64,000 bases of DNA from Chlorobiota bacterium. GTDB taxonomy: Bacteria; Bacteroidota; Ignavibacteria; OLB7. Of the stretch, positions 41,719-50,852 are shown piece after piece. Position 1 is the first letter of the stretch; the number at the start of each line of letters is the position of its first letter. Made by a program: the position numbers and the translations under genes. The DNA lies in contig JADJXR010000001.1 of assembly GCA_016710285.1 (NCBI GenBank), positions 806,001 to 870,000 on the forward strand, written 5' to 3'. The notes under the pieces are model-generated. The model was not told the DNA's origin. It saw nothing but the letters and a program-made list of their open reading frames with translations, and did not search any database.

Positions 41719-42726
41719 ATGAATCCCGAGGAACGGAAGCAGATTTTAAGCGGCAAAAAAGGGGCGGCGCGCCCTGGCAACTCCCAAGCAACAGATGCCA
41801 CCGGGAAACCGGCACAGCAAAAACTGACGTTCGGCCAAGAGGTGTGGTCCTGGACCAAAACGATTCTTAGTTCGCTGCTGATTGTGATGGTGATTAACGG
41901 CATCCTGATTGCCAGCTTCGTGGTCCCGACCGGCTCGATGGAAAACGAGGTACTGCCTGGGGATTTCCTGTTCGTTAATCGGTTTATCTACGGAGGATCC
42001 TCCCCCCAGACGATTCCTTTTTTCAACATCCCCCTCCCCTACTTCACGCTGCCTGGATTGCGCGACCCTGAGAAAGGGGATGTGATTGTGTTCATCTTCC
42101 CCGGAGGGCGCAGCGATGTCAAGGCCCGAGATTTCCAGTATTACCTGAAGCGTTGCGTTGCCACCGCAGGGGACACCTTGCAGATTATCAACACCAAGGT
42201 GTATATCAATGGCGTTGAGCAGCCGCTGCCGGAGGAGGCAAAGTTCGACCCCTTACTCAGCACGCCAAGCTCGGGCGATGCAAGCCAAACCTTCCCCGAA
42301 GGCTATGGCTTCACCCGCGACAACTGGGGTCCGCTTCGTATTCCGAAAAAAGGGGACGTGCTTCCCCTTAACGATTCCACCTACCGGGCTTGGCGCATTT
42401 TTGTGATGCGCGAAGGGCATGAGGTTGAGCGCGACGGAGAGATCATCAAAGTTGACGGGCAACCGGTCACGTCCTACACCGTGGAGCGGGATTACTGCTT
42501 TGGCATGGGGGACAACCGGTGGAACTCGCTGGACAGCCGCTACTGGGGGTTTGTTCCGATTGATGATGTGATTGGGACCCCGCTGATTGTGTACTGGTCA
42601 TGGCCCGTGGCCGTGGACCGCGATGGAGATGGGATTGCCAACACCGAAAATCCTGCCGAGCAAACTTCGCTTTGGGAAAAAATTACCTCCATCCGTTGGG
42701 GTCGCCTGTTTAACGTGATTGATTGA
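41719..42726 (+). CDS. lepB: Signal peptidase I
   Basis: A 335-residue membrane-anchored serine protease that removes signal peptides from exported proteins. One transmembrane segment is at residues ~47-67. The catalytic serine is S73 in PTGSMENEVLPGD, and the general-base lysine is K144 in YYLKRCVATAGD. The conserved box D/E 'GDNRWNSLDSRYWG' lies near residue 260. An insertion between boxes C and D (about residues 165-235) makes it longer than the ~200-residue minimal forms, as is common in Bacteroidetes-type enzymes. It is downstream of lepA and of a decayed copy of itself. Confidence 0.95.
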   Translation: MNPEERKQILSGKKGAARPGNSQATDATGKPAQQKLTFGQEVWSWTKTILSSLLIVMVINGILIASFVVPTGSMENEVLPGDFLFVNRFIYGGSSPQTIPFFNIPLPYFTLPGLRDPEKGDVIVFIFPGGRSDVKARDFQYYLKRCVATAGDTLQIINTKVYINGVEQPLPEEAKFDPLLSTPSSGDASQTFPEGYGFTRDNWGPLRIPKKGDVLPLNDSTYRAWRIFVMREGHEVERDGEIIKVDGQPVTSYTVERDYCFGMGDNRWNSLDSRYWGFVPIDDVIGTPLIVYWSWPVAVDRDGDGIANTENPAEQTSLWEKITSIRWGRLFNVID

Positions 42727-42886
42727 TATTGATTGATGGCCGCAATCACACAGCGCGTTGATAAGCGACAACTCCATCCAGAAGTTTTTGCAACTGTGCA
42801 CTATCAGTGTTAAGGCTTGCTAACCTTTTTTCTGCCTTTGCGTTGTTTGCATTGGCCGTAAGTTCCTTGCAAACAAAGAGCGAAGC

Positions 42887-43504
42887 GTGGGCCAGCCACG
42901 GAAGACCTCACATCGCTTATTACCACATAAGAGAACTTCGGTGCATTCATTGACAGAACAAAAGCAACACCAAGCATCTATTCCTGATGATGAGCTGCTA
43001 CGGCGGCTTGTTGCTGGCGATAAATCAGCGTTTGTCGTGCTGTACGATCGCTATCGCCAGCGGCTGTTCACCTATTGCTGCCGAATGATGGGGGACCGCG
43101 AGTTAGCGAAAGATGCCTTGCAAGAGTCGTTGTTGAAAGCCTTCCAGAAGGCGGCCATGTACGAACAAGGAACCAACGTTGCAGCCTGGTTGTTTAGAAT
43201 GACCCGCAACACCTGCATTGATATGCTCCGGACCTTGAAAGTGCACGAACCCATTGACGGCTTGCAAATCCCGGTCCAGGAACCTACCCCGGACGTGATG
43301 TTGCAGGAGGTGCTAACATCGGAGATTGAAAAGCTGCCGGAAATTTACCGGGAAGCGGTCGTCCTGCGCGATGTCCATGGGCATTCCTACGAGGAGATAT
43401 CCCAGATCGTCGGCATGCCGGTTTCCACGATTAAGTTCCGCATCTTCAAGGCTCGCGACACACTACGCCAACGGCTTGCTATCTATCTGGAAGACGCACG
43501 CTAA
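42887..43504 (+). CDS. ECF-type RNA polymerase sigma factor
   Basis: A 205-residue sigma-70 family member of the extracytoplasmic-function type. Region 2 covers residues ~35-105 (LLRRLVAGDKSAFVVLYDRYRQRLF ... AAWLFRMTRNTCIDMLR). Region 4, a helix-turn-helix, covers ~140-195 (LPEIYREAVVLRDVHGHSYEEISQIVGMPVSTIKFRIFKAR). Starts are ambiguous: GTG at 42887 or GTG at 42941 (18 codons later), with no clear Shine-Dalgarno sequence; the longer form is given. It is followed after 127 bp by a small membrane protein that looks like its anti-sigma factor. Target promoters are unknown. Confidence 0.92.
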   Translation: MGQPRKTSHRLLPHKRTSVHSLTEQKQHQASIPDDELLRRLVAGDKSAFVVLYDRYRQRLFTYCCRMMGDRELAKDALQESLLKAFQKAAMYEQGTNVAAWLFRMTRNTCIDMLRTLKVHEPIDGLQIPVQEPTPDVMLQEVLTSEIEKLPEIYREAVVLRDVHGHSYEEISQIVGMPVSTIKFRIFKARDTLRQRLAIYLEDAR

Positions 43505-43631
43505 AAGGCCAAAGCACACGGAAATAGAACTTGCACTGCTGGATGAAGAAGATGGATGCGATGCAGCCGCCACCTCTCTAACCTTCCAACAGCCTTATGA
43601 GAACGCACGCTGACCAACGTATTCTGCTGAT

Positions 43632-44252
43632 ATGCCGATGAACGAAGATATTTACCTATTGCTTGATGGCGACTTGTCGGACACCGATTCGGCATTGCTT
43701 TTCCGCCAACTTTCCGAAAGCAGCGCGGAGCGTGTGGCATTCCGCCAGCAACTCCGCTTGCAAAGCGCGTTAAACAAGAACGAACAGTTCCAAGGTCTTA
43801 CCGCCCAGGAGGACGCAGCCCTTCTTACGCAGCTTGGGTCATCGGTTGGATTGCAGCCGTCCGCCACGCCGGTGATTGCCGCACAGCACGCCGATAGCGT
43901 GCCAGCAAGCACGGCAGCATTAACCGGGGCAACCGGCTGGTTCAGCCGCCGCGGGGTGACGATGCTGTTTGCAGGATTAGTGCTGGGGGTTGGGCTTGGG
44001 GTCACTGCCGAGCGAGCTTTCTTTGCCGACCCGCAGCCGCAAGTCATCACGGTTGCAACGCCGGGACCGCAATTGCTTCCCCCCGCTGCCAGCGCAATCA
44101 ACCGCGACTCCCTTATCACCGCCCTGCGCGACTCGCTTCGGACTGAGGTTCAGGCGGAAATGGCGAAGGCCGAATCGGAAAAACGGCAGCCACGGAAAAA
44201 AGTGGTGCGGCGGAAATCACGCCCAACACACTTCCCGATCACCGGGGAGTAA
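43632..44252 (+). CDS. Probable membrane anti-sigma factor
   Basis: A 206-residue protein with an N-terminal cytoplasmic domain typical in shape of anti-sigma factors (MNEDIYLLLDGDLSDTDSALLFRQL), one transmembrane helix near residues 98-118 (MLFAGLVLGVGLGV), and an extracytoplasmic tail rich in Pro, then charged (RQPRKKVVRRKSR). It lacks the HxxxCxxC zinc motif of ZAS-type anti-sigma factors, so the assignment rests on its position right after the ECF sigma gene, its single membrane span and the N-terminal 'LxLDGxL' pattern. A hairpin terminator follows. Confidence 0.65.
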   Translation: MPMNEDIYLLLDGDLSDTDSALLFRQLSESSAERVAFRQQLRLQSALNKNEQFQGLTAQEDAALLTQLGSSVGLQPSATPVIAAQHADSVPASTAALTGATGWFSRRGVTMLFAGLVLGVGLGVTAERAFFADPQPQVITVATPGPQLLPPAASAINRDSLITALRDSLRTEVQAEMAKAESEKRQPRKKVVRRKSRPTHFPITGE

Positions 44253-44278
44253 TCGCCACGCCACACGGAACAACGCAA

Positions 44279-44310
44279 AGCCCGCCCGATGCCAACGTAT
44301 CGGGCGGGCT
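44279..44310 (+). terminator. Terminator of the sigma/anti-sigma operon
   Basis: 44279-44290 (agcccgcccgat) pairs perfectly with 44299-44310 (atcgggcgggct) around an 8-base loop. The tail tccttatgtt is weakly T-rich. Confidence 0.75.
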
Positions 44311-44347
44311 TCCTTATGTTGGCCACCATCTTTACTTGATAGCAACC

Positions 44348-44779
44348 ATGGATGATGCTCATTTGCACCTGATCACCGGGGAAACAATCCCCATTTCCGC
44401 CCTTGAGTTCGCCACAAGCCGCAGCGGCGGCCCGGGGGGGCAGAACGTCAACAAGGTGGAGACCAAAGTTGAAGTCCGGTTTGCCGTTGCCGAGGCAAGC
44501 TGGCTGCGGGAAAGCACGCGGCAGCGCTTGCTGGAAAAACTTGCCAACCGCCTTGACTCGCTTGGCCGAATCCGCGTTGCCAGCAGCACCGAACGTTCCC
44601 AACTTGGCAACCGATACCGCGCGCTGGAACGCTTGGAACGGCTGATGAACGATGCCCTGGAAATCGAAAAGCCCCGAATCCCCACGCGCCCTTCCCGTGC
44701 TTCCGTTGCACGGCGAATAGATGCCAAACAAAAAATTTCAGCCAAGAAATCAGATCGGCGATGGAGGCCCGAAGAATAG
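44348..44779 (+). CDS. arfB: Peptidyl-tRNA hydrolase ArfB (ribosome rescue)
   Basis: A 143-residue release-factor-like protein that frees stalled ribosomes by hydrolysing peptidyl-tRNA. The catalytic GGQ is at residues 30-32 in 'SRSGGPGGQNVNKVETKVE'. The C-terminal tail is rich in Lys/Arg (ARRIDAKQKISAKKSDRRWRPEE), which in this family enters the empty mRNA channel. The ATG at 44348 is used instead of the TTG at 44336. Length and motif match the ArfB/YaeJ/ICT1 family and not full release factors, which have an extra codon-recognition domain. It stands alone between a terminator and glmS. Confidence 0.93.
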   Translation: MDDAHLHLITGETIPISALEFATSRSGGPGGQNVNKVETKVEVRFAVAEASWLRESTRQRLLEKLANRLDSLGRIRVASSTERSQLGNRYRALERLERLMNDALEIEKPRIPTRPSRASVARRIDAKQKISAKKSDRRWRPEE

Positions 44780-44952
44780 CGCACGGCGGCAATCTTGGCT
44801 TTCCGAATTCCCCTTTGTTCCCTCCTGTATCCCGAAATCAATGGATAGGATTTCCCACGTTACCATTGCGTAATTTGTGCCCCAACAGAAGGCCACGCAG
44901 CAATGGCGGCTGGCCACTTGATCACTGAATTAACCAGAGAGACTACCCTCCC

Positions 44953-46782
44953 ATGTGTGGAATCGTTGGATATGTTGGCCCGCAGGAAGCCTTGCCAATC
45001 CTGATTAACGGCCTGAAACGCTTGGAGTACCGGGGCTACGATTCGGCCGGTGTCGCGCTGCTGAACGGCGAGTTATCGGTCAAGAAAAAAGCAGGGAAAG
45101 TAAGCGATCTTGAGTCGGTGCTGCGCCCGGAGACGCTGAAAGGGACGATTGGAATTGGCCACACCCGCTGGGCAACGCACGGCGAACCGAACGACACCAA
45201 CGCCCACCCCCACACCGATCAACGGGGGGAGATTGCCCTTATCCACAACGGGGTGATTGAGAATTACGCGACAATCAAAAAAACGCTGGAATCCGAAGGC
45301 TACACCTTCCACACCCAGACCGATACCGAGGTGCTGGTGCAGCTTGTCCGGTTCTTCTACGACCGCGTCGGCATCATGGAAACCGCATTCCGCCAAGCAC
45401 TGAAGCAAGTGGTGGGAACCTACGGCGTGGCAATGCTTAGCAAGATGGAGCCTGGAAGAATCTATGCCGCCCGCAACGGCTCCCCCCTTGCCCTCGGGAT
45501 TGGCGATGGTGAGTATGTGGTGGCCAGCGATGCCTCGGCAATCGTGCAACACACCCGCCAGGTGATCTACCTGGGCGACCGCGAAATGGCGATCCTGGAC
45601 CGGGACCGCTACGTCACAAAAACGATTGACGACGAAGTGGTCAACAAGCAGATCGAGGAGATCACCTTCGAGCTTGAGCAGATTGAGCGTGGCGGATATG
45701 ACCACTTCATGCTGAAAGAGATTTTCGAGCAACCGGAGACGATCCGCAACGCCATGCGCGGGCGGCTGCATCTGGATGAAAGCACCGTTCGGCTTGGCGG
45801 GCTACGCACCGTGGCCGATAAAATCCGCGACGCACGCCGGATCATTATCCTGGGCTGCGGCACAAGCTGGCACGCAGGGCTGGTGGGTGAGTATATGCTG
45901 GAGCAGATTGCTGGGATTCCGGTGGAAGTGGAGTACGCCAGCGAGTTCCGCTATCGCGACCCAATCCTCTACAAGGATGACATCGTGATCGCCATTTCGC
46001 AGTCGGGGGAAACTGCCGACACGTTGGCCGCGCTTCGCGAAGCAAAACGCCATGGCGCAATCACCCTGGGGATTGTGAACGTGGTGGGAAGCTCCATCGC
46101 ACGCGAGACCCACGCCGGGGTCTATTCCCATGCCGGCCCGGAGATTGGCGTGGCAAGCACCAAGGCCTTCACCTCGCAGCTAACGGTGCTTGCGTTGATG
46201 ACCGTGATGATTGCGCGAATGCGCCGGATGGGCGCCGCCGAAGGATCGCACATCTTGAAAGCCTTGGTGGAGCTGCCAGAAAAAGTGGAATACACCCTTT
46301 CCCGCGCCGAGCAGATCCAGAAAATCGCACGCGAGATTGCTAACACCCAGAACGCGCTTTACTTAGGCCGCGGCTACAACTTCCCGGTGGCGTTGGAAGG
46401 GGCGTTGAAGCTGAAGGAGATCAGCTACATCCATGCCGAAGGGTATCCGGCAGCGGAGATGAAGCATGGCCCCATTGCTTTGATTGATGAGAATATGCCG
46501 GTGGTGTTCATCGCGCCCAACGACGACATCTACGACAAGATCGTGACGAACATCCAGGAGGTGCGGGCGCGAAGCGGGCGGGTAATCGCCATCACCACCG
46601 AAGGGGACACCCGCATCGAGTCGCTTGCCGAGCACGTCATCTACGTCCCGGAAACGCACCCCTTCCTTTCTCCAATCCTGAACGTGTTGCCGTTGCAACT
46701 GCTTAGCTACTACGTGGCCCTTGAGCGCGGCTGCAACGTGGACCAACCGCGCAACCTGGCAAAGTCCGTAACGGTGGAGTAA
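44953..46782 (+). CDS. glmS: Glutamine-fructose-6-phosphate aminotransferase
   Basis: A 609-residue enzyme making glucosamine-6-phosphate from fructose-6-phosphate and glutamine, the first step of amino-sugar and peptidoglycan precursor synthesis. Cys2 is the nucleophile of the N-terminal glutaminase domain (MCGIVGYVG). 'YRGYDSAGVALL' and 'GIGHTRWATHG' are conserved there. Two SIS sugar-isomerase domains follow from ~residue 285 (ILGCGTSWHAGLVGEYMLEQ) and ~455. The C-terminus 'CNVDQPRNLAKSVTVE' is the typical end. No glmS ribozyme was recognised in the 170-bp leader. Confidence 0.97.
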   Translation: MCGIVGYVGPQEALPILINGLKRLEYRGYDSAGVALLNGELSVKKKAGKVSDLESVLRPETLKGTIGIGHTRWATHGEPNDTNAHPHTDQRGEIALIHNGVIENYATIKKTLESEGYTFHTQTDTEVLVQLVRFFYDRVGIMETAFRQALKQVVGTYGVAMLSKMEPGRIYAARNGSPLALGIGDGEYVVASDASAIVQHTRQVIYLGDREMAILDRDRYVTKTIDDEVVNKQIEEITFELEQIERGGYDHFMLKEIFEQPETIRNAMRGRLHLDESTVRLGGLRTVADKIRDARRIIILGCGTSWHAGLVGEYMLEQIAGIPVEVEYASEFRYRDPILYKDDIVIAISQSGETADTLAALREAKRHGAITLGIVNVVGSSIARETHAGVYSHAGPEIGVASTKAFTSQLTVLALMTVMIARMRRMGAAEGSHILKALVELPEKVEYTLSRAEQIQKIAREIANTQNALYLGRGYNFPVALEGALKLKEISYIHAEGYPAAEMKHGPIALIDENMPVVFIAPNDDIYDKIVTNIQEVRARSGRVIAITTEGDTRIESLAEHVIYVPETHPFLSPILNVLPLQLLSYYVALERGCNVDQPRNLAKSVTVE

Positions 46783-46821
46783 AAGCCCGAAGCAGCGGAA
46801 ATTATTCTTGGCGACAAACAG

Positions 46822-46863
46822 GCAAGGGCTTCAACAATGATGGTGAAGCCCTTGCTTTTTCTT
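46822..46863 (+). terminator. Terminator after glmS
   Basis: 46822-46833 (gcaagggcttca) pairs with 46844-46855 (tgaagcccttgc), followed by a T run. The same 12-base stem recurs at 48598-48631. Confidence 0.85.
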
Positions 46864-46937
46864 CGGTTGATTCCCACGCCCCCTCCCACCCCTACCCTTT
46901 TCCGTAACGCCCCTACCCCCCTAACGTTCAAGGTGGC

Positions 46938-48539
46938 ATGGCACGCTGTTCCACGATTGATACCGCGCTCCGTGCGCTGATCCACCCGGCATCGCTGGCA
47001 GCAATCATTCTTCTCATCCTGAACGATCACTTGCTGAAAGGGGCGTTCCCGGGCTGGGTTACGGGCAAGCTGAGTGACTTCGCTGGGATTTTCTTTTTTC
47101 CCTTCTTGCTTGCCCTGCTGGTGGGTGCAATCTGGAAACGATCGAACCCGCGCACCGTTGGGGTGATTGTTTTTGCCGCCACAACAACTTGGTTTTTCGC
47201 CGCAAAAGCAACTCCGTTTGGGCATCAGCTTGCTGGCCAGTTCGCTTCCGGGGTGATTGGCGCAAGCGTTTCCATCACTCTCGATCCAACCGATCTTCTT
47301 GCACTGCTTGCCCTTTTCCCAGCATGGCTACTGTGGTCCCGTTCCATGAAGCTGGCCCACCGTCCGCTTTTGCTTCAAACTGCTATTCCTGCCGTTGTTG
47401 TTGCCTCAATTGGGGTGATGGCCACTTCGCCCATCAAACAAGAAATTGGGGTCTATCAGATTCGCACGATCAAGGGGGACGCGTTCGCTTTTCACCGTGG
47501 GCGGAGTACCCATGGCGTGGCATTCAGCAGTGACCACGGCGCAACGTGGAGTCCATATTTGGGGGACACGGCCGCGCTGGTTAGCGACGACCCACTTGCC
47601 GTGGTGATGCCCAGCCACCCCGTGCCGACGGGTGATACTGGCATCCCCTACATCCTGACCTCGCCCCTTATCACAATCCACCATCCCGACCTGCCGAAGG
47701 TGTGGTATCGTGGCAGCTCCCCGTGGCGGACGAACACCGATACCTTCCGCATTGATCGCTCCGGCGATAGCGGCCAAACATGGACTTCGGACCTTCTTAT
47801 CCCCCCTTCAAGGATGGAGTACATTGTCCGCTGCGAACACTCTACTGGCGGAACCGAAGGCCCCGCGCTTGACCTGCTTGATATGGATATTTTTAACGAC
47901 GGATCGGGCGTGGTGATTGCCGCAGTTGGGGCAGGGGTGATGGTTCGCGACAGCTCCGGGAAATGGAATCAATACTCCGTTGGCAACTGGGAAGCACTGC
48001 GGCCGGAAGCTACTGTTGAAACGTTGTTGCTGCGCCCCATTCGGCAGGAGTTGTTTGCGCTGATCGGGCTGGCACTGCTTGCCGGGCATCTTATCGGATT
48101 TATTGGATGGAGGCGATCCGTAGCACGGTTGGGATATTCCGAAACCCAACCCAGCAACAACCCACTGCCGGAAGTTTTCGGTGTAAAAGGGTGGGCTGTG
48201 GGAATTATTTGTGCACTGTTTATGAGCCTAACAGGACTATCGCTGTTAAGTGACTTGACCGGTTTTTTGGTGTTGCTGCTGTATCTGCCGGCAGGGATCG
48301 CGGGGCTGATACTCCTTCTTCGCAACGCCATGCGGCTGGGGCGCAATCGGCAGCTTCGGCCAGCATCACGGTGGAGTTTGTATGGGGCATTTCTGGCGTT
48401 GATCCTTCCAATATTGGTGTTTGTGCTTTGGGCGTTTGGGGTGATTGAATGGCATCGCCACGCGCTGATTGCTGCGGTGATTCTTTGGGGTGGCGTTCTG
48501 GCCTTTTGCATCAACCGTGCAAGCAATGGCCGCAGATAA
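46938..48539 (+). CDS. Multi-pass membrane protein with extracytoplasmic propeller-like insert
   Basis: A 533-residue protein of unknown function. Five to six hydrophobic segments occupy residues ~15-175 (ASLAAIILLILNDHLLK, FFFPFLLALLVGAIW, VGVIVFAATTTWFFAA, LLALLALFPAWLLW, AIPAVVVASIGVMA). A hydrophilic segment of about 180 residues follows, with 'GVAFSSDHGATWSPYL' and 'DRSGDSGQTWTSD', which are BNR-type strands. The end has three to four more membrane helices. The gene starts 70 bp beyond the glmS terminator and ends in front of an identical stem terminator. It may couple an external sensor domain to the membrane (inference). Confidence 0.75.
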   Translation: MARCSTIDTALRALIHPASLAAIILLILNDHLLKGAFPGWVTGKLSDFAGIFFFPFLLALLVGAIWKRSNPRTVGVIVFAATTTWFFAAKATPFGHQLAGQFASGVIGASVSITLDPTDLLALLALFPAWLLWSRSMKLAHRPLLLQTAIPAVVVASIGVMATSPIKQEIGVYQIRTIKGDAFAFHRGRSTHGVAFSSDHGATWSPYLGDTAALVSDDPLAVVMPSHPVPTGDTGIPYILTSPLITIHHPDLPKVWYRGSSPWRTNTDTFRIDRSGDSGQTWTSDLLIPPSRMEYIVRCEHSTGGTEGPALDLLDMDIFNDGSGVVIAAVGAGVMVRDSSGKWNQYSVGNWEALRPEATVETLLLRPIRQELFALIGLALLAGHLIGFIGWRRSVARLGYSETQPSNNPLPEVFGVKGWAVGIICALFMSLTGLSLLSDLTGFLVLLLYLPAGIAGLILLLRNAMRLGRNRQLRPASRWSLYGAFLALILPILVFVLWAFGVIEWHRHALIAAVILWGGVLAFCINRASNGRR

Positions 48540-48597
48540 TTCTTCAGCAATGTGGATGCACCACACGGGATTCCAACGCCATTCCAAAGCGCAAAAG

Positions 48598-48639
48598 CAA
48601 GGGCTTCAACATCGCTGCTGAAGCCCTTGCTTTTTTTTC
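48598..48639. terminator. Bidirectional terminator between the membrane protein and speA
   Basis: 48598-48609 (gcaagggcttca) pairs with 48620-48631 (tgaagcccttgc), followed by eight T on the + strand and preceded by an A-rich stretch. Its stem arms are identical to those of the terminator after glmS, while the loops differ. Confidence 0.85.
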
Positions 48640-48668
48640 GGACGATCCCCACACCACACTCCAACCCC

Positions 48669-50699
48669 CTACTCTTTTTCTGGATGTGAGTCCCAGTAGT
48701 TGTAGTAGGTGTATTCCTCCAATCCCTTCGCGTAGGCCTCGGCAAAGCTGACCCCTTGCGGCGGGCGGAGTTGTTTGGAGCGGACCTTCTCGCGGATGAT
48801 CGCCTCCATCCGGGTCTTCAAATCGCTGGGGAAGTATTGCACCAACTTCAACGCCTCCACCACGGTTGTTCCCGGCACAATTTTCTCGATGTAGAAATCT
48901 TTCGGCTCATCTTCGTCGGCGTAGATGTGGACCTCGTTGACGCGCCCGAACAGGTTGTGCATATCCCCCAGGATGTCCTGGTAGGCCCCCGTCAGAAACA
49001 CCCCCAAGTAGTACGGGTCGCCATCCAACGGATGCAGCGGCAGCGATGATTCCTCCCCATCGTCGCTGATGAATTGATCCACCTTGCCGTCGCTGTCGCA
49101 GGTGATGTCAACCAGCGTGCCGCGCCGGGTTGGCTCCTCTTTCAGACGGTGAATTGGCATGATGGGGAACAACTGGTCAATCGCCCAATGGTCCATGATG
49201 CTTTGGAACACCGAGAAATCGCAGAGGTATTGATCCACCAACATCCCTTCAACATGATAGAGATCGGAAGGGAGTGATTCCTCTGGGTCCAGCTTCTTCA
49301 TTGCGCGGTTCAGATGCTGCATAATCGCCCAGAAGAGCTGCTCGGTCTTCCCCTTATCCTCCAGCGAAAGATAGCCCAGCGAGAAGAGAAGATCGGCCTC
49401 GCGCCGCTTCTCGATTGCGTCGTGATAAATCTCAAGGAACCGCGCTTTCCGCTGGCCCTTCCCGGTTTTGCGGGTGTTCTTGTCGGAAAGCATTTCGTAG
49501 CTGTCGAACAGCTCGCGAACAACCGGCTGATCGTCGCCGGTGACTTCGGGAATGGCATCGGCAACGTTTTTGCGGGTGGCACTAAGCACCCCCACCACCA
49601 GCATCGAATGGTGGGCCGTCAGTGCCCGCCCGCTTTCGCTGATGATGATCGGATGGGGAACGCCTTCGATGTCGCAGATTTCCTTGATGGTATAGACCAC
49701 ACCGTTCACATATTCCTGAAGGGTGTAGTTGATGCTTTGCTCCAGCCCTGCTTCTGGGGAATCGTAGTTCACCCCCAAGCCGCCGCCAACATCAATGTAC
49801 TTCACCCCAAGCCCCATTTTCACCAGCTTGGCATAGACGCGGGTGATCTCCTTCACCGCCGACTTCAGCGAGATAACGTCCTGGATTTGCGAGCCGATGT
49901 GGAAGTGGACCAGCTTGAAGGCATCGGTTTGCCCACGCTCGCGAAGGATAGCAATCAAGCGGAGCAGATCGGGGATGGAAACGCCGAACTTCGAGACGTC
50001 ACCACCCGATTCGGCCCAACGCCCGGTTCCGCTGGTGGCAATCCGGACGCGCACGCCAAACTGGGTGGCAATCCCCATGGTGTCGGACTCGGCAATCAGT
50101 TCCTCGAACTCGCGGTACTTCTCAATAATCGGCAGGATGTTCTTCCCAAGCTGCTGCCCCATCAGGATGGACCGGATCATGGTGATGTCCTTGTAGCCGT
50201 TGCAGATCAGCAGCATGTTGTCCCGCTCAAGGTGCGCCAGCGCGGCAAACAGCTCCGCTTTGGATCCGCATTCCAAGCCAAAATTGTACTCGGCCCCGGC
50301 CTCCATAATCTCCAGCACAACTTCATGGAGTTGATTGACTTTTATGGGATAGACCCCTTGGTAAGTGTTCTCGTAATCGAACTCATCAATGGCCTTGCGG
50401 AAACTTTCGTTGAGTTCGATGACGCGGCGGCGAAGCAGGTCGTGAAAACGAATCAGCACCGGAAGCTGAACCCCACGGCGACGGATTTCCTTAATCACTT
50501 CGTGGATATCAATCTCGGTGCTTTCGCCATGGACGGGACGGACGGCAACGTGGCCCCGTTTGTTGATGCGGTAGTAGGGATAGCCCCACTTGTCAATGTT
50601 GTAAAGGAGTGCCGAGTCTTCCACGGACCATTGCGCGTCCGGTTCGTCGGGGGTTTCGGCAATGGCGGCGGTAGCCTCCAAAAGGGTCTGTTCCTTCAT
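48669..50699 (-). CDS. speA: Biosynthetic arginine decarboxylase
   Basis: A 676-residue PLP enzyme of the alanine-racemase fold that converts arginine to agmatine in polyamine synthesis. The PLP lysine is K120 in 'YPIKVNQLHEVV'. 'HFHIGSQIQD' and 'DVGGGLGVNYD' line the active site, and the C-terminal part carries the long SpeA-specific extension. Size and motifs match SpeA and not the shorter ornithine or diaminopimelate decarboxylases. It is isolated; no agmatinase or agmatine deiminase gene lies next to it in the window. Confidence 0.95.
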   Translation of the reverse strand: MKEQTLLEATAAIAETPDEPDAQWSVEDSALLYNIDKWGYPYYRINKRGHVAVRPVHGESTEIDIHEVIKEIRRRGVQLPVLIRFHDLLRRRVIELNESFRKAIDEFDYENTYQGVYPIKVNQLHEVVLEIMEAGAEYNFGLECGSKAELFAALAHLERDNMLLICNGYKDITMIRSILMGQQLGKNILPIIEKYREFEELIAESDTMGIATQFGVRVRIATSGTGRWAESGGDVSKFGVSIPDLLRLIAILRERGQTDAFKLVHFHIGSQIQDVISLKSAVKEITRVYAKLVKMGLGVKYIDVGGGLGVNYDSPEAGLEQSINYTLQEYVNGVVYTIKEICDIEGVPHPIIISESGRALTAHHSMLVVGVLSATRKNVADAIPEVTGDDQPVVRELFDSYEMLSDKNTRKTGKGQRKARFLEIYHDAIEKRREADLLFSLGYLSLEDKGKTEQLFWAIMQHLNRAMKKLDPEESLPSDLYHVEGMLVDQYLCDFSVFQSIMDHWAIDQLFPIMPIHRLKEEPTRRGTLVDITCDSDGKVDQFISDDGEESSLPLHPLDGDPYYLGVFLTGAYQDILGDMHNLFGRVNEVHIYADEDEPKDFYIEKIVPGTTVVEALKLVQYFPSDLKTRMEAIIREKVRSKQLRPPQGVSFAEAYAKGLEEYTYYNYWDSHPEKE

Positions 50700-50852
50700 C
50701 CGTTCCTGTTGTGTCAGCCCTGAAAAAAGTGATTGAGAAATTGGCAGCCGTCATGGCCTGCCCGATGACGGGCGCAAAAGTAAAAGATTGGTGAGAATGG
50801 CCAATGGTACGAATCCGCCCGCGGACCTCCCGTTACGGAATCCCCGCAACCA

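Noticed and set aside
44780..44952. glmS ribozyme upstream of glmS
   Set aside because: The short leader shows none of the conserved ribozyme core, which is mainly known from Firmicutes.
49314..50723. 469-codon + strand frame opposite speA
   Set aside because: speA on the minus strand is unambiguous; this is its antisense shadow.
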